DNA of 64,000 bases from Taenia hydatigena (Eukaryota; Platyhelminthes; Cestoda; Cyclophyllidea; Taeniidae): contig JADWOT020000607.1 of assembly GCA_036345935.2 (NCBI GenBank), forward strand, positions 17,822 through 81,821, read 5' to 3'. The position numbers and the translations under genes are program-made. Positions 62,531 to 64,000 of the stretch are shown piece by piece (positions within the stretch are counted from its first letter, which is position 1; every line of letters begins with the position of its first letter). The notes below the pieces were generated by a model. The model ran no database searches and was not told where the DNA came from. It saw only the letters and a list, made by a program, of their open reading frames with translations.

Positions 62531-63667
62531 ATGACCTCCCTTCGACTTTGCTTGATTCTATTGGCCACCGCCTGCTTACATGGTGACTCCGCACTGACAA
62601 CTTGTAAGATTCCGTCTTCTAATGCTCTACTCACATCCCACACACGTAGATGCCCCCACAAATGCGATTGTTGGTTAACTTAGTGAACTTGACGTGATTA
62701 GCTGCCATTCCTTGACTTTTAGTAGCTTCACGCTGAGGGCATGGTAGAATTCATACTGATGCATGAAATGCCCCTCAGATTATTATCGTCCTCAACCAGT
62801 TAGTTATAAGCCCACAGTGAGTTACATGCGTGGAACGCAGGATACACCAACTTCACCTTCCTCTCCCTCTCTCCCTCCACACGCCTTCTCCCAACTCTCC
62901 TTACAGGCATGAATCGACCATCATTCGAGGCAACATACTACAGTGATGATCACGAATTGGAACTGAAGATGCACGAACCCACTGGTGTGGTAGGAGAATT
63001 CGGTGGCTATGAGATCCTAACAAAGAGCGGTCCTGACGTGAAGGAAATCAAATGGCACTCAGAAGCGGTGCTCGAGGAAGCGCAGCGAAAATACGTAATG
63101 GAGAACCTCAAGCCATTAGTGTCATATGCTGTTACGGTACGTGGATGCGTATTGCCTCTTAAAACCAGCGCGATGGCTGATCCATTGGAATTCACAGTGC
63201 TACCATCAGGTTTGTCATTTGGCGCGCTACTCCTTTGCAATTGGTAGCAGCGTTTTATGCATTCACCACCTTGCTTGGCATTCCACATTCACCTCCAGCC
63301 TCAAAGGCATGCATGTGCATTTTTCGCAATGACAAACGATTCCATTTTGCATTGCGTAGAATGGAGTGTTCCACGGAATGTGAAACTGCAAGCACTTGAC
63401 CCATTCACGGTGCTTTTGACATGGCAACCGCCAGCCGAACCCTACGGTTGTGTCTCTAGCTACATCATTGAATGGAGCCGTAATAATACGTGGCAGAAGA
63501 GCGTTCGGCCCTCCTCCAGTCGTTCCTACGTCTTCAGAAAATTGGAACCCGAGGAGAACATTTCTGCCTCTGTGCGTGCACGCAATCGACGAAAGGCACC
63601 GGTAAAGTTTGTATACGTTGGTTCCCGCAGCAAAATCCTGACAGCACGCACTCCTCTTTTCCGCTGA
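62531..63667 (+). CDS. 45W/TSOL45-like secreted antigen with two FnIII domains, three exons
   Basis: Exons 62531-62603, 62907-63209 and 63360-63667 join in frame (73+303+308=684 nt) to give 227 residues. Exon 1 is a signal peptide (MTSLRLCLILLATACLHGDS). Both introns are phase 1. Donors are GTAAGA and GTTTGT; acceptors are CTCCTTACAG and TTGCGTAG. Domain 1, about residues 30-125, shows ELELKMHEP, GYEILTKSG and ENLKPLVSYAVTVRG. Domain 2, about 128-220, shows NVKLQALDPFTVLLTWQPP, SSYIIEWSRN and FRKLEPEENISASVRARN. Two-FnIII architecture with phase-1 introns is that of the 45W/TSOL45 branch of the oncosphere antigens; the sequence is diverged. Unlike typical members, no hydrophobic C-terminal tail is encoded before TGA, so either a fourth exon is missed or the protein is secreted. 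TATA box and AATAAA bracket it. It has no lesion and no duplicate in the window. Confidence 0.78.
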
Positions 63668-63744
63668 GGTCAGTCTACTCTTCGTCTCTCCTCAAACATT
63701 ATGCTGTGACTTCAAATTGACTGAGCTAATTCAGACTTGGAGTT

Positions 63745-63769
63745 GAACAGAACAGAACAGAATAGAACA
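63745..63769. repeat. (GAACA)5 short tandem repeat
   Basis: Five GAACA-type units, one with a substitution (GAATA), in the 3' untranslated region of the 45W-like gene. Confidence 0.9.
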
Positions 63770-63777
63770 ATTGTGGC

Positions 63778-63783
63778 AATAAA
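63778..63783 (+). terminator. Polyadenylation signal AATAAA
   Basis: AATAAA 111 bp after the stop codon of the 45W-like gene; no other gene ends here. Confidence 0.6.
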
Positions 63784-63879
63784 ATCGGAGCGACAAACTG
63801 TCCTTCGTTCATGTTAAGTATAAGTATCAACTCGACTTTAGCCAGTCGAACAAATGCAGCCAGTAAGGCAGGCAAAGAA

Positions 63880-64000
63880 CCACGTGATACACAGCCTACA
63901 GCTAAGTGACGCGATTGCTTTCCAAGTTATCATAACAAAACTTGCTTTTGTAGGATAGATGGTGAAGAGTGAGCTATTGGGCCAACACAGTCTGCCTTCT
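63880..64000 (+). repeat. E-block end segment, continuing off the window
   Basis: Reads closely like 23750-23852 (TAGGATAGATGGTGAAGAGT shared, then GCCAACACAGTCTGCCT). Indicates that the duplicated domain continues beyond the right edge. Confidence 0.6.

Noticed and set aside
1..64000. tRNA, rRNA, spliced-leader RNA or CRISPR arrays
   Set aside because: No tRNA T-loop/anticodon combination, rRNA core motif or regularly spaced direct repeats were recognised on reading both strands; a covariance-model search would be decisive.

Overview
The window looks like the genome of a tapeworm, most likely a taeniid cestode (Taenia, Hydatigera or Echinococcus). There are no bacterial-style gene arrays. 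The genes are split into tiny leader exons and fibronectin type III (FnIII) exons joined by GT-AG introns. The best reading frames match the layout of the oncosphere host-protective antigen family (EG95 / TSOL18 with one FnIII domain, 45W / TSOL45 with two). Evidence includes a secretory leader exon ending in phase 1, FnIII exon(s), and a Ser/Thr-rich tail with a TSGSA-TSAI-type end followed by a short hydrophobic stretch. Species cannot be fixed from sequence alone.

Three gene models are well supported. (1) 62531-63667 (+): an apparently intact three-exon 45W-like gene, 227 residues, with TATA box and polyadenylation signal. (2) 36501-37646 (-): a two-exon EG95-like gene, 161 residues, with an early stop before the hydrophobic tail. 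(3) 50887-52068 (+): its inverted paralogue, which keeps the hydrophobic tail but has a one-base deletion in the FnIII exon.

Most of the rest is a mosaic of diverged duplicated blocks, named here A, B, C, D and E. A: 6.1-9.7 (+), 13.7-16.35 (-), 28.3-32.6 (+), 44.4-48.5 (-), 56.5-58.0 (-) kb. B: 9.7-13.7 (+), 32.7-35.4 (-), 38.2-41.8 (+), 48.5-50.3 (-), 52.5-54.8 (+) kb. C: 42.5-44.4 and 54.8-56.5 kb. D: 4.7-5.4 (-), 16.35-19.0, 58.0-60.2 kb. E: 19.6-21.1 (-), 22.2-23.85, 60.2-61.35, 63.9-64 kb. Many blocks carry broken FnIII exons, leader exons or transmembrane tails, so the window reads as a nursery and graveyard of one antigen family.

Three inverted-repeat systems stand out. One is an apparently perfect 2,620-bp pair (7061-9680 / 13729-16348). 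One is an approximately 4-kb pair holding the two EG95-like copies (about 36.0-40.1 / 48.5-52.5 kb), nested in a larger inverted duplication (about 31-40 / 48.5-58 kb). One is a diverged pair at 19.6-21.1 / 22.2-23.85 kb. About 23.9-28.3 kb is mostly single-copy, with no gene I can support apart from one FnIII-like fragment. All repeat and homology statements come from reading by eye; exact borders and percentages need alignment.
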